Assembly: GCA_035277485.1 (NCBI GenBank)
Contig: DATEKK010000124.1
Span: forward strand, 1-64,000
Source of the DNA: JADGGM01 sp035277485
GTDB lineage: Bacteria > Gemmatimonadota > Gemmatimonadetes > Gemmatimonadales > Gemmatimonadaceae
Direction: 5' to 3'
DNA: 64,000 nucleotides
How positions within the stretch are numbered: the stretch's first letter is position 1; each line of letters starts with the position of its first letter. Both the position numbers and the translations under genes were made by a program. This document shows, in pieces, positions 36,663-45,424 of this stretch. The notes under the pieces are model-generated. The model saw nothing but the letters and a program-made list of their open reading frames with translations, was not told the origin of the DNA and did not search any database.

Positions 36663-36914
36663 AGGTATGGTGCGCTCCCTATCGGGCAGTGAGGTGAGGC
36701 AGCGTAATGACGTTGCGGGCAAACGAGGGTCGGGTCGCGGCCGCATGGGTGCGCCACCGTTCCTGTCCGAGCCGCTGGGTTAGGCGCCGGTAAGTATATG
36801 ATTTTACGGTAGCTACGCAAGTCATCGACCGTGCGAAATGCACGACGGCGGTGTCCGACATCTTCGATTTAATCGTCATGCCTGGTCAGATTTTCAAAGC
36901 ATTATAGCGTCTAT
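36663..36914. promoter_or_regulatory. divergent promoter region, AT-rich
   Basis: 252 bases between the phasin-like gene (minus) and a CoA-transferase (plus). It is clearly more AT-rich than its surroundings. A TTATAG box lies at about 36901-36906, so close to the CoA-transferase ATG at 36915 that a leaderless or near-leaderless transcript is possible. A GTTAGGC copy lies at 36779-36785. No inverted repeat stands out. Confidence 0.4.
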
Positions 36915-38018
36915 ATGAAGACAGTAATGCATCAATTACTCGAAGGCGTCAACGTCCTTGATCTGAGCAGAGTCCTGGCCGGCCCGCTCTGCACAATGAT
37001 GCTCGGCGACCTCGGAGCCAACGTCATCAAAGTCGAGCGACCAGGAGCCGGCGACGACACCCGCGCCTGGGGACCTCCGTTCGACGACCGCGGCGAAAGC
37101 GCCTACTACCTCAGCATCAATCGCAACAAAAAAAGCGTCGCCGCGGACCTCAACGCCGAACGCGACCGCGCACTCATTGAGAGTCTCATCGAGGGCGCGG
37201 ACGCTGTCGTCGACAACTTTCGACGGGGCACCCTCGAGCGGTACGGACTCGATCCTCGCCGGTTTCTCGCGCGCCTTCCGCGACTCGTGTGGTGCACGAT
37301 CACGGGTTTTGGATCCGACAGCGACCGACCGGGCTACGATTACGTGGTGCAAGCCGAGCGTGGTTGGATGGCCATCACGGGCGAGCGCGACGGACAGCCG
37401 ATGAAGGTCGGCGTTGCGTTGGCCGACGTCATTGCGGGCAAGGATGCCGCGATCGCGACCTTGGCCGCGCTGGTCGCGAGCGCGCGCACGGGCGAGGGAC
37501 GCCACGTCGTGACGTCGCTCGCGCAAAGCGCCACCTCGGCGCTGGTGAACGTGGCGCAGAACGCGCTCGTCACCGGCCGCGATGCCGCACGGTGGGGCAA
37601 CGCACATCCGAACCTCGTGCCATACGAGCTGTTCGAAGCCCGGGATCGTCCCATCGTGATCGCCGTCGGCAACGACGTCCAGTGGCGCGCCTGCGCCCGC
37701 GCGTTAGGCCTGGACGACATGGTAGATGACCCCGCGCTCTCCACCAACGCCGGGCGCATCGCCCAGCGCGAGCGCGTCGTGCAGGCCGTCGCCGCGCAGG
37801 TGCGCGAGCGGACAGCGGCTGAGGTATCGGCCGCGCTCGATCGCGTTGGCGTGCCCTGCGGCGCGGTCCGAACGGTGCTCGAGGCACTCCGCGACGCCGG
37901 CGGGTCCGCGCTCACCGGCGTCGCGCCGTCCGTACCCGGCAGCGTGCGCTATCCTCCGCCGCGACTGGACGAGCACGGCGCCGAGATCCGGGCCCGCCGA
38001 TGGGCGGTGTTCACGTGA
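36915..38018 (+). CDS. family III CoA-transferase (CaiB/BaiF)
   Basis: 367 residues. It opens with LLEGVNVLDLSRVLAGPLCTMMLGDLGANVIKVERPGAGDDTR, the standard start of this family, and the catalytic aspartate is in MKVGVALADVIAG (about residue 173). It moves CoA from an acyl-CoA to another acid, making or recycling specific CoA esters. The length is slightly short of the usual 390-400 residues, but the C-terminal domain is present. No ribosome site is visible before the ATG. Neighbouring genes give no substrate hint. Confidence 0.9.
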   Translation: MKTVMHQLLEGVNVLDLSRVLAGPLCTMMLGDLGANVIKVERPGAGDDTRAWGPPFDDRGESAYYLSINRNKKSVAADLNAERDRALIESLIEGADAVVDNFRRGTLERYGLDPRRFLARLPRLVWCTITGFGSDSDRPGYDYVVQAERGWMAITGERDGQPMKVGVALADVIAGKDAAIATLAALVASARTGEGRHVVTSLAQSATSALVNVAQNALVTGRDAARWGNAHPNLVPYELFEARDRPIVIAVGNDVQWRACARALGLDDMVDDPALSTNAGRIAQRERVVQAVAAQVRERTAAEVSAALDRVGVPCGAVRTVLEALRDAGGSALTGVAPSVPGSVRYPPPRLDEHGAEIRARRWAVFT

Positions 38019-38056
38019 CTAACGGAAGGCGCGGGTCGCGCCACACACGGTAGGTC

Positions 38057-39172
38057 GTGCGCTACATCGGCAACAAGACGCGCCTGCTTCCGTTCATCCT
38101 CGAGACGGTCACCGCACTCGGCATCGGTCCAGGCGCGGCGCACGACGCGTGCGCCGGGACCGCTGTCGTCGGGCGTGAGCTCAAGTCGGCCGGCTGGCGC
38201 GTGGCGTCGAGCGACATCATGACGTACTCGTACGTCTTCCAGCGCGCGTATGTCGTGTCGCAGCGCGTGCCGAGTTTCGCCGACTTGCGTGCCGGCGATC
38301 CAGACGTGCGTCGCGCGATGCGCTTGCCGCGCTTTCGCGACGCCGTGGCGCGTCGCGGTCCGAGCGCGCTGTCACTCGTGTGCGAATATCTCGCGCGATG
38401 GCTCGAGCCCGAGCGCGGGTTCATCGCGGGCCACTATGGTCCTGCCGGCGGCCGGATGTATTTCACCGACGACAACGCGATGCGCATCGATGCGATCCGC
38501 GCGCGCTTGCACGCATGGCACGGCGAGGGATTGATCGGCGACGACGCGTTCTATCTGTTGCTCGCCGCGCTGATCGAAGCGGCCGATCGTGTCGCCAACA
38601 CGGCAGGTGTGTACGCCGCGTACATCAAGTCCTGGCAGCCCAACGCGAAACGTGCGCTCGATCTAGAGCCGCGCCAACCGCTCCGCGGAGCGCGCGGATC
38701 GACCGCGCACCAGGCCGATGCGCAGAAGGTGGCGAGCCACCTCGGGTCACTCGAGCTCCTCTATCTCGACCCGCCGTACAACAGCCGCCAGTACGCCGGG
38801 TACTACCATATTCCGGAGATCATCGCGCGCGGGTGGTTTGAAACGACGCCGGTCATACGCGGCAAAACCGGCCTGGTTCGCGATGCAACCGGCAGCACGC
38901 GCAGCGCGTGGTGCTCGGCGAAGGGGGCGGAGCGAGCGTTGCGTGATCTGCTCGCTGCAACCGGGGCGCGACATGTGCTGGTGAGCTACAACTCGGAGGG
39001 TCTGCTCGGTGAAACAGTGCTGCAACGCGTGCTGTGCGAGGCTTCCGTCGACGGACGCAGCCGCCGATTCGTTCGCGACTACCGTCGCTATCGCGCCGAC
39101 AGCGATCACGCGAAGCGACGCTACCGAGTGGATGCCTTACGGGAGCTTCTCTATCATGCAAAACTTCGGTAG
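38057..39172 (+). CDS. D12-class DNA adenine methyltransferase, orphan
   Basis: 371 residues starting at GTG. The N-terminal motif X region is MRYIGNKTRLLPFI, as in Dam-like enzymes; then the SAM-binding DACAGTAVVGRELKSAGW and SSDIM. The catalytic motif is LDPPYNSRQYAGYYH (DPPY, about residue 236), followed by a Trp/Phe-rich region and LVSYNSEGLL. This places it in the N6-adenine group that includes Dam and many type II enzymes. No restriction endonuclease or specificity gene is adjacent, so it looks like a solitary regulatory methylase, or an enzyme that has lost its partner. The recognition site cannot be read from sequence. Confidence 0.82.
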   Translation: MRYIGNKTRLLPFILETVTALGIGPGAAHDACAGTAVVGRELKSAGWRVASSDIMTYSYVFQRAYVVSQRVPSFADLRAGDPDVRRAMRLPRFRDAVARRGPSALSLVCEYLARWLEPERGFIAGHYGPAGGRMYFTDDNAMRIDAIRARLHAWHGEGLIGDDAFYLLLAALIEAADRVANTAGVYAAYIKSWQPNAKRALDLEPRQPLRGARGSTAHQADAQKVASHLGSLELLYLDPPYNSRQYAGYYHIPEIIARGWFETTPVIRGKTGLVRDATGSTRSAWCSAKGAERALRDLLAATGARHVLVSYNSEGLLGETVLQRVLCEASVDGRSRRFVRDYRRYRADSDHAKRRYRVDALRELLYHAKLR

Positions 39173-39270
39173 TCCTTCGGGACGTTACGTTCGGCCATTC
39201 TGCTCGTCCCACCAGCATGGCGACCCTCGTGCGACCGATCCCGAGTCTGTCAGGACTGTCCAGAGGGCGT

Positions 39271-39867
39271 ATGAAGCGTTACACTAGCGGCGTGAAAACG
39301 ACCTCAGTGATGGTTGCGCCTCGCGCCTCGGATTCGCAGGAAGCGGATCATGAAGTGATCGGGCGAGTGCTTGCTGGTGATCGCAATGCGTTCGGAATGC
39401 TGATCAGACGCTACAGCGATCCGTTGTATCGGCACGCACTCGGCATGACGGGAAGTCCGGATGTCGCCGAAGACATCCTTCAAGCGTCATTCATAAAAGC
39501 GTACCAGCATCTGGCTGAGGTGCATGGGCGTTTCGATGCTTGGATTTTCCGGATCGTGGCGAACGGGTGCAAGGACTGGCTCAAGAACATTCGCCGTACG
39601 CATCTGAGCTACGAGGAGGATGATCAGCCCTCGGCTTTTGCGACGCCGGAAGAAGAGCTTGACCGGACCGAGCTGCGGTCGGATCTGGATCGCGCATTGG
39701 CCCAGCTGGCGCCGTCGCTTCGAGAGGCTTTCGTCATGAAGCACGTTGAAGGCCGGTCGTACGAGGAGATGGCCGATCTGTTAGGAACTACTGTCGGGGC
39801 ACTAAAGATGCGCGTGCACAGGGCACGCGAGGCGCTCCAGGTCCTTTTAGAGGAAAAATACGCCTGA
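39271..39867 (+). CDS. ECF-family RNA polymerase sigma factor
   Basis: A sigma-70 family protein of 198 residues from the ATG at 39271. Region 2 includes LAGDRNAFGMLIRRYSDPLYRHAL, AEDILQASFIKAYQHL and AWIFRIVANGCKDWL. Region 4 shows ALAQLAPSLREAFVMKHVEGRSYEEMADLLGTTVGALKMRVHRARE, a typical ECF helix-turn-helix. Only regions 2 and 4 are present. The start is ambiguous: 39271 has AGAGGG upstream, while GTG 39292 and ATG 39310 are alternatives. The stop overlaps the start of the following membrane protein (TGATG), a classic sigma/anti-sigma arrangement. It probably controls an envelope or stress regulon. Confidence 0.9.
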   Translation: MKRYTSGVKTTSVMVAPRASDSQEADHEVIGRVLAGDRNAFGMLIRRYSDPLYRHALGMTGSPDVAEDILQASFIKAYQHLAEVHGRFDAWIFRIVANGCKDWLKNIRRTHLSYEEDDQPSAFATPEEELDRTELRSDLDRALAQLAPSLREAFVMKHVEGRSYEEMADLLGTTVGALKMRVHRAREALQVLLEEKYA

Positions 39868-40286
39868 TGCTCGATAACCTTGATCCCCGAGAGCGCCGGA
39901 GCGAAGACACGCCCAAGTCGCGTGAGACTTCTGCGGCGCATCCGCTGTCCGATCGCGAGGTCCCGTTAAACGGTGACACCCGGACTGCGACCCTGAATGC
40001 GTGGCTCGACGGCGAAGTGCCGGAGAGCGCAGCCCGCGCCACCGCCAACGCGCGTGACGTGGAGTTCTGGCTGCGCATCGAGAAAGAAGTCGAAGTGCGC
40101 CGCGAGGCGAAGACGCCGGTGCACGTGTACCGTCAGATCATGGAGGCGCTGCCCCAGGATGTGCCCGCCGCGCTGCCGTGGTACAAGAAGCAGGTGACGG
40201 TGAATCCGATGGTAGCGATGGCGGCGACGGCTGGTGCCGTGGCGGTCGGCATGGCGATCGGTGCGGCGCTGACGAAAGGCCGCTGA
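39867..40286 (+). CDS. probable anti-sigma factor, membrane protein
   Basis: 139 residues. The N-terminal half is polar, with a helical block around residues 50-80 (TLNAWLDGEVPESAARATANARDVEFWLRI), the part that would hold the sigma factor. A single membrane helix lies at about 114-134 (MVAMAATAGAVAVGMAIGAALT). It lacks the zinc-binding HxxxCxxC of ZAS anti-sigmas, so it is a different or degenerate type. Translational overlap with the sigma gene, and a strong terminator just after, support the pairing. Confidence 0.75.
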   Translation: MLDNLDPRERRSEDTPKSRETSAAHPLSDREVPLNGDTRTATLNAWLDGEVPESAARATANARDVEFWLRIEKEVEVRREAKTPVHVYRQIMEALPQDVPAALPWYKKQVTVNPMVAMAATAGAVAVGMAIGAALTKGR

Positions 40287-40305
40287 GAGCCGTTCAGAGT
40301 ACGAG

Positions 40306-40338
40306 AAAGGCGCACGCTCGACGCGTGCGCCTTTTTTT
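40306..40338 (+). terminator. Rho-independent terminator after the sigma/anti-sigma operon
   Basis: A perfect 9-bp stem (40309-40317 with 40323-40331), extended by A-T pairs, has a 5-base loop and is followed by a run of T to 40338. AAA on the 5' side makes it work on the minus strand too, so it may also stop lpdA transcription, which ends at 40357. Confidence 0.9.
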
Positions 40339-40356
40339 GCGCGTGGCGGCCCAAGC

Positions 40357-41763
40357 CTAAATATGAATGGCGTGACCCGAGACGCCTAACGCTGCTTCCT
40401 TCGTGGCCTCGCTCAATGTGGGGTGCGCGTGGATCGTCGTGCCCACGTCCTCGCTCGACGCATCGTACGCGAACGCCAGCGCGAGCTCGGCGGCCAGCTC
40501 CGACACTGTCGGTCCGATCAGGTGCGCGCCGAGCAGGAGGTCGGTCTTGGCGTCGGCGATGAGCTTGACGAAGCCGGTCGTTTCTCCGGCCGTGCGCGCG
40601 CGGCCGTTGGCCGAAAACGGGAACCGCCCAACGCGATACTCGCGGCCGCTTTCTTTCACCTGCTGTTCCGTTAGGCCTATGGCGGCGATCTCCGGCCACG
40701 TGTAGACGATGGACGGAATGGGCCGGTAATTCATGTGCGTGCGCCGGCCGGCAATCGTCTCCACGGCGACCACCCCTTCCTCTTCCGCCTTGTGCGCGAG
40801 CAGCAACCCGCCCACCACATCGCCGATGGCGTAGACGTGCGGCAGGTTGGTCCGCATCTGCGCATCCACGATGACTTCGCCGCGCTTGCCAATGGCGAGT
40901 CCGAGCGCGGACGCGTCGATCCCCGTGAGCGACGGCTTGCGCCCAACGGCAACCAGCACGCGGTCGGCGGTGAGCGTCTCTTTGGCACCGTTGGACTCGA
41001 CGTCCACGCGAATGTGATTGCCGTCGCGGGTGGCGCCGGTGACTTTGGTGCCGGCGCGGATGACGAGTCCCTGTGCGCGGAATACTTTGTCCGCTTCCTT
41101 CACCACGTCGGCGTCGTTGCCGGCGAGAATCGTCGGCAGCAGCTCGACCACGGTGACCTTCGCGCCTAACCGGCGCCACACCGAGCCGAGCTCGAGTCCG
41201 ATGACGCCGCCGCCGATCACGACGAGATGGTCGGGCACGTCGTGCATGGCCAGCGCGCCGATGTTCGACAACACGCGGTCCTCGTCGAACGGAAGAAACG
41301 GCAGCGCGATCGGGACGCTGCCGGTCGCGATCACGACATCGCGGGCGCGATACGTCGTGGTCGATCCGTCCGCGGCGCGGACCTCGACCACATTGCCGGG
41401 CCGCAGCGTCCCGCGACCCTTCGCCCACGTGACGTTGTTCTTCCGGAACAGGTACTCGATGCCGCGCGTGTTCGCCGACACCACGCGGTCTTTCCGCGTG
41501 AGCATCGTCGGGAGGTCGAGCGTCACATCGCCCACTTTCACGCCGTGGTCGGCGAGATGCGTGCGCGTGAACTCGAAGTGCTCGGACGACTGCAGCAGCG
41601 CTTTCGATGGGATGCATCCGACGTTGACGCAGGTGCCGCCCAAGGTGGCGTCCATCTCCACACATACGGTGGAGAGACCGAGCTGCGCGGCGCGAATCGC
41701 GGCGACATACCCGCCGGGACCGCCGCCGATGATGACGACGTCGGGAGAGAGCGTATCAGCCAT
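40357..41763 (-). CDS. lpdA: dihydrolipoyl dehydrogenase
   Basis: A 468-residue flavoprotein disulfide reductase. FAD motif VVIIGGGPGGYVAAIRAAQLG; redox-active cysteines 45 and 50 in GGTCVNVGCIPSK; NAD-binding VVIGGGVIGLELGSVW; and at the C-terminus AHPTLSEATKEAALG with the catalytic His-Glu pair. It reoxidises the lipoyl group of 2-oxoacid dehydrogenase complexes. It follows the sucB gene on the same strand, separated by a strong hairpin. E1 of the 2-oxoglutarate complex is not in the window. Confidence 0.95.
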   Translation of the reverse strand: MADTLSPDVVIIGGGPGGYVAAIRAAQLGLSTVCVEMDATLGGTCVNVGCIPSKALLQSSEHFEFTRTHLADHGVKVGDVTLDLPTMLTRKDRVVSANTRGIEYLFRKNNVTWAKGRGTLRPGNVVEVRAADGSTTTYRARDVVIATGSVPIALPFLPFDEDRVLSNIGALAMHDVPDHLVVIGGGVIGLELGSVWRRLGAKVTVVELLPTILAGNDADVVKEADKVFRAQGLVIRAGTKVTGATRDGNHIRVDVESNGAKETLTADRVLVAVGRKPSLTGIDASALGLAIGKRGEVIVDAQMRTNLPHVYAIGDVVGGLLLAHKAEEEGVVAVETIAGRRTHMNYRPIPSIVYTWPEIAAIGLTEQQVKESGREYRVGRFPFSANGRARTAGETTGFVKLIADAKTDLLLGAHLIGPTVSELAAELALAFAYDASSEDVGTTIHAHPTLSEATKEAALGVSGHAIHI

Positions 41764-41783
41764 TGCCTAACCAGTGAACGGGA

Positions 41784-41810
41784 GGCGCGCGGGCGATGTT
41801 CCCGCGCGCC
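41784..41810 (-). terminator. hairpin in the sucB-lpdA gap
   Basis: A perfect 10-bp stem (GGCGCGCGGG with its complement) with a 7-base loop starts 9 bases after the sucB stop and ends 20 bases before the lpdA start. With no U run it is unlikely to stop transcription fully. It may stabilise the sucB message or set the E2:E3 ratio. Confidence 0.5.
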
Positions 41811-41819
41811 CGTGCGCGG

Positions 41820-43094
41820 TCAATCGACGAGCATGGCCGCGGGATCCTCCATCAACTCCTTCACGCGCACGAGAAAGAGTACGGCCTGTTGGCCATCGAC
41901 GAGGCGGTGATCGTACGACAGCGCGATGTACATCATGGGCCGGATGACCACCTGGCCGTCTATCGCCACGGGGCGATCCTGAATCTTGTGCAGACCCAGG
42001 ATGCCGACCTGCGGATAGTTCAGGATCGGCGTCGAAACGAGTGAGCCGAACACCCCACCGTTGGTGATCGTGAACGTGCCGCCGGTGAGGTCATCCATCG
42101 TGAGCTTGCCGTCGCGCGCACGAGCCGCCACCCCGGATAGCTGGCGGCTGAACTCGATCATGCCCAAGCGATCGGCGTCTTTGATGACCGGAACGACGAG
42201 TCCCTGATCGGACGCGACCGCGATACCGAGGTTCACGTAGTGCTTGTAAATGATGGTGTCGCCGTCGATCTGGGCGTTCACCACCGGATAGGCGTTGAGT
42301 GCCATCGTCGTGGCGCGCGCGAAGAACGGCATGAACGTGAGCTTGACGCCGTGTTGCTTCTCGACGCGTTCCTTGAGCCGCTCGCGAACACCCATCACCG
42401 CGGACATGTCGATTTCGTTGAACGTCGTCAGGTGCGCGGTTGCGTGCTGCGCCTGCACGAGATTCTCGGCGATGCGCTTGCGCCGGGTGGTCATGCGCTC
42501 GCGCGTCTCCCGGCCCTGTGCAGCGGATGCCTGCGTTGGGCGAGGCGCGGGCGACGGACCCGGCGGCGCTGCTGGATCCGCCGGCGCGGATGGCGCGGCG
42601 CTCCGTTGGGCGGCCACGCCATCGCCGTGCGCTTCGATCACATCACTTTTGGTGACCATGCCGCCGCGGCCCGTGCCGGCAACGGACCCAAGGTCGACGC
42701 CGGCATCCTCGGCGACGCGACGCGCAGCAGGCGACGCGCGCGTGGCACTCGGAGGAGATGGCGGCGCCGGTGCCTGTGTTGCTGTCGGCGCAGAGGGCGA
42801 TGCGGTCGCGGCCGCAACGGTCGCTGCTGCACGCGGCGCCGCTGCGGCAGGCGTGGTGGCGGTCTCGTCGATTTGGCCCAGCTCGTCGTCCACCTTCACG
42901 ACGTCGCCTTCCTGGTGGAGACGCTTCACGAGCGTGCCAGCTTTCAACGCCGGTACCTCGACGGTGATCTTGTCGGTTTCCAGCTCGACGATTGTATCGC
43001 CTTGCGCAACCGTGTCGCCCTCGCGCTTCACCCAGCGCGCGACCGTCGCTTCGACGATCGACTCACCGAGCGGCGGCACTTTGATCGAAATCAT
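41820..43094 (-). CDS. sucB: dihydrolipoamide succinyltransferase (E2)
   Basis: 424 residues in the classic E2 layout: an N-terminal lipoyl domain with the lipoylated Lys42 in ELETDKITVEV, an Ala/Pro linker (about 80-130), a peripheral subunit-binding domain (SPAARRVAEDAGVDLGSVAGTGRGGMVTKSDV), a second Ala/Pro linker, and the catalytic domain ending in SYDHRLVDG (His near 396). TTRRKRIAENLVQAQHATAHLTTFNEIDM is typical of the succinyltransferase. The start MISIKVPPLGES is unambiguous, since the open frame upstream is not E2-like. It forms the core of the 2-oxoglutarate dehydrogenase complex. The linkers are unusually alanine-rich. Confidence 0.94.
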   Translation of the reverse strand: MISIKVPPLGESIVEATVARWVKREGDTVAQGDTIVELETDKITVEVPALKAGTLVKRLHQEGDVVKVDDELGQIDETATTPAAAAPRAAATVAAATASPSAPTATQAPAPPSPPSATRASPAARRVAEDAGVDLGSVAGTGRGGMVTKSDVIEAHGDGVAAQRSAAPSAPADPAAPPGPSPAPRPTQASAAQGRETRERMTTRRKRIAENLVQAQHATAHLTTFNEIDMSAVMGVRERLKERVEKQHGVKLTFMPFFARATTMALNAYPVVNAQIDGDTIIYKHYVNLGIAVASDQGLVVPVIKDADRLGMIEFSRQLSGVAARARDGKLTMDDLTGGTFTITNGGVFGSLVSTPILNYPQVGILGLHKIQDRPVAIDGQVVIRPMMYIALSYDHRLVDGQQAVLFLVRVKELMEDPAAMLVD

Positions 43095-43194
43095 CGCGTT
43101 GACACGTGTGGTAGAACGGTGTTGGCGTGCGCGTTGCTCCGCGCAAGAGCCCTCGGTAGCATTCAGACTCCAAATATAACCCGACCACATCATC

Positions 43195-44238
43195 GTGCGA
43201 GCACTCACCATCTCGGCGCATGGAGGACTCGACCGTCTCGAGTTGCGCGACATTCCTGCTCCGGAATTGCGCGCGAGCACGGACGTTCGCGTGCGCGTGC
43301 AGACCGCGGCGCTCAACCGACTCGATCTGTTCGTGCTGGAAGGTCTGCCCGGCATCACGATCACGCCGGACTGGGTGGTGGGATCGGACGGAGCCGGCAT
43401 CGTGGATGCCGTTGGGCCCGACGTGCAGGACGTCGTCGTCGGCGACCGCGTGCTGATCCAGCCGGGTATCAGCGATCGGACGTGCGAGTACTGTCGCGCG
43501 GGCGAGCAGTCCCTGTGCATCGCCTACAAGATCCTCGGCGAGCACATGCCGGGAACGTGCGCCGAGTACATCGTAGTGCCGGCGCCCAACGTGCGGCGCA
43601 TTGCGTCGACGGTTCGGTGGGACGTGGCCGCGGCGCTGCCGTTGGCCATGTTGACGGCATGGCGGATGATCGTGACGCGCGCCGCGGTGCGCGAGGGCGA
43701 TCTCGTATTGATCTGGGGCATCGGGGGCGGTGTGGCGCTCGCGGCACTTCAGATCGCGAAACTCCACGGCGCGCGCGTGTGGGTGACGTCGGGCAGCGAC
43801 GCCAAGCTCGAGCAGGCGCTTGGGTTAGGCGCAGACGCGGCGTTCAACCATCGCACGCAGGAGGTGGCGCGCGAGGTCCGCGCGCGCACGGGCAAGCGCG
43901 GCGCCGATGTGGTAGTGGACACGGTTGGTCGGGCAACGTGGGGCCAGTCGTTGCTCGCGTTAGGCAAGCGCGGGCGGCTGGTGACGTGCGGTGCGACCAG
44001 CGGGCCGATGGTCGAAACCGATGTGCGCCGCCTGTTCTGGAACCAGTGGTCGATCCTCGGGTCGACCATGGGCAACGACCGCGAATTCGACGCCATGCTT
44101 CGCGCGTTCGAGCGGGGGCACCTGTCGCCGGTGATCGACTCCGTGTTCCCGTTGGGCGAGGCCCAAGCGGCGTACGAGCGGCTCGCGTCGCCGGAGCACT
44201 TCGGCAAGGTCGTGTTGCGGGTGAGCGAGGCCGGCTGA
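43195..44238 (+). CDS. zinc-type MDR alcohol dehydrogenase/quinone oxidoreductase
   Basis: A 347-residue medium-chain dehydrogenase starting at GTG. The structural zinc cysteines appear in RTCEYCRAGEQSLC, with a catalytic-zinc-like start (AALNRLDLFVLEGLP). The Rossmann domain has LIWGIGGGVALAALQIAKLHGARVWVTSGS. The NADPH-type reductase activity and the substrate are not evident. A TATAAC box at 43175-43180 lies 15 bases before the start. It is divergent from sucB with a 100-base gap and starts a run of five genes going the same way. Confidence 0.83.
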   Translation: MRALTISAHGGLDRLELRDIPAPELRASTDVRVRVQTAALNRLDLFVLEGLPGITITPDWVVGSDGAGIVDAVGPDVQDVVVGDRVLIQPGISDRTCEYCRAGEQSLCIAYKILGEHMPGTCAEYIVVPAPNVRRIASTVRWDVAAALPLAMLTAWRMIVTRAAVREGDLVLIWGIGGGVALAALQIAKLHGARVWVTSGSDAKLEQALGLGADAAFNHRTQEVAREVRARTGKRGADVVVDTVGRATWGQSLLALGKRGRLVTCGATSGPMVETDVRRLFWNQWSILGSTMGNDREFDAMLRAFERGHLSPVIDSVFPLGEAQAAYERLASPEHFGKVVLRVSEAG

Positions 44239-44239
44239 C

Positions 44240-44620
44240 ATGCGTTTTCCCCTCGAGACCCGTTACGCGGATTACGATTCGAAAGGGCATGCCAACAACG
44301 CGGTCTACCTCACGTACTTCGAGATGGCGCGGCACCGCGCGTGGGTCGACTGCATGCACGGCGACGCGGACTTCCCGTTCATTGTCGCGGAAGCGACCGT
44401 GCGCTACGTGAGCGAGGCGATGATCGGACAGCCGCTCGACATCGAGATCGTAACCAGCGAGGTGCGCACCAAGGCGTGGGTGTGGTCATATGTCATTCGG
44501 GCGACTGAGGACGATCGTGTCGTCGCGGAGGGGCGCACGGTGCAGGTGATGTACGACTATGCGGCGCGTCGCACGGTGCCGATACCGGCCGAGTTCCGCG
44601 AGCAGCTGTCCACGATATGA
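44240..44620 (+). CDS. acyl-CoA thioesterase (4-hydroxybenzoyl-CoA type hotdog)
   Basis: A 126-residue hotdog-fold protein. The catalytic-site region is RYADYDSKGHANNAVYLTYFEMARHRAW, the signature of the YbgC/4HBT group, with the Asp of DSKGH. It hydrolyses short or aromatic acyl-CoA thioesters. It starts one base after the stop of the dehydrogenase gene, and its own stop overlaps the start of the SRPBCC gene (ATGA). Confidence 0.85.
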   Translation: MRFPLETRYADYDSKGHANNAVYLTYFEMARHRAWVDCMHGDADFPFIVAEATVRYVSEAMIGQPLDIEIVTSEVRTKAWVWSYVIRATEDDRVVAEGRTVQVMYDYAARRTVPIPAEFREQLSTI

Positions 44621-45159
44621 CGCGCGTCGAAGAGCTGATCGTCGTGCCGGCCACGCCGGCGCAGGCCATGCGCGCGCTCCTCACGGTCGCGCGCGCTCAC
44701 GACTGGATGGCGCCCGACGTCCATCTCGTGCCGCGGACCTCGTCTCCAGCGTTAGGCACGGGCGATCACTTCGCGCTCGAGCTCTTTGGCGGCATGCGAT
44801 TCGAGTACGTGATCGAGGCGACGAGCGACCGCGAAGTGGCGCTGTCATACGACGGGCCATGGAGCGGCGAGGAGCGGTGGAGCTTCGTGGCTGACGGAGC
44901 CGAGACGCTGGTGCGTCGCTCGTATGAGGTGCAGAGCGGTTCGCCGCTGGCGGCCTTTGCGTGGGGCACCGTTGGGCGCGCTGTGGTTGCGATGCACATC
45001 CGCTACGAGTTGTCGCGGTTCCGGTCGGCTGTCGAGCGGGACCCGGGACCACGCGGCGAGATCGAGGCGCCATCGGGTCCATTGCATTCGATGCCGCGAG
45101 ATCCCTCCGTTGAGAGAGATAGCGCCACCCATCCGTCATTCCCGGTGGACGATGGCTGA
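44617..45159 (+). CDS. SRPBCC-family protein
   Basis: 180 residues with the START/Bet v1-like helix-grip pattern: an N-terminal strand (VEELIVVPATPAQAMRALLTVA), central strands (HFALELFGGMRFEYVIEATSDREVALSY, ERWSFVADGAETLVRRSYEVQSG), and a long helix. The last 40 residues are polar and probably disordered. Such proteins bind hydrophobic ligands or act as polyketide cyclase-like enzymes. It is translationally coupled to the thioesterase upstream and overlaps the zinc-ribbon gene downstream. Confidence 0.7.
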   Translation: MTRVEELIVVPATPAQAMRALLTVARAHDWMAPDVHLVPRTSSPALGTGDHFALELFGGMRFEYVIEATSDREVALSYDGPWSGEERWSFVADGAETLVRRSYEVQSGSPLAAFAWGTVGRAVVAMHIRYELSRFRSAVERDPGPRGEIEAPSGPLHSMPRDPSVERDSATHPSFPVDDG

Positions 45160-45376
45160 CCGGGCGCAATACGACGCCACCGAACAGGCCGGCATCCGCG
45201 ATGCGTTCGTGCGCGGTGAGATGCCGGTGTGCCCGCGGTGTCACGTGCCGATGACCACGCGACCGATCGGTGGGGGGTCGTTCGGTTTAGGCTATGCGCG
45301 GCGGCGAGAGTGGCTCATCTGTCCACGGTGCAGGCGAAGTGCGATCTTCGACGTGCGTCGCGGGACGCGTAACTAA
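45152..45376 (+). CDS. small zinc-ribbon protein, 74 aa
   Basis: The ATG at 45152 lies inside the last codons of the SRPBCC gene, so it is likely coupled to it. The product has two metal-binding knuckles, CPRCHVPM and ICPRCRRS, separated by a Gly-rich stretch (RPIGGGSFGLGYARRREWL), a classic zinc-ribbon layout. The rest is short and basic. It may bind nucleic acid or a protein partner. The stop is followed by a GTTAGGC-like CTAACGG word. Confidence 0.65.
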   Translation: MADRAQYDATEQAGIRDAFVRGEMPVCPRCHVPMTTRPIGGGSFGLGYARRREWLICPRCRRSAIFDVRRGTRN

Positions 45377-45424
45377 CGGCGGCTCTCCCTGGATGCGTGA
45401 GCGCTACCGTGTAAGTTGGTGAGC

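Noticed and set aside
42240..44411. 723-codon open frame on the plus strand across sucB and the next gene
   Set aside because: The reading is Arg/Gly-rich without conserved motifs; sucB (minus) and the MDR dehydrogenase (plus) explain the DNA fully.
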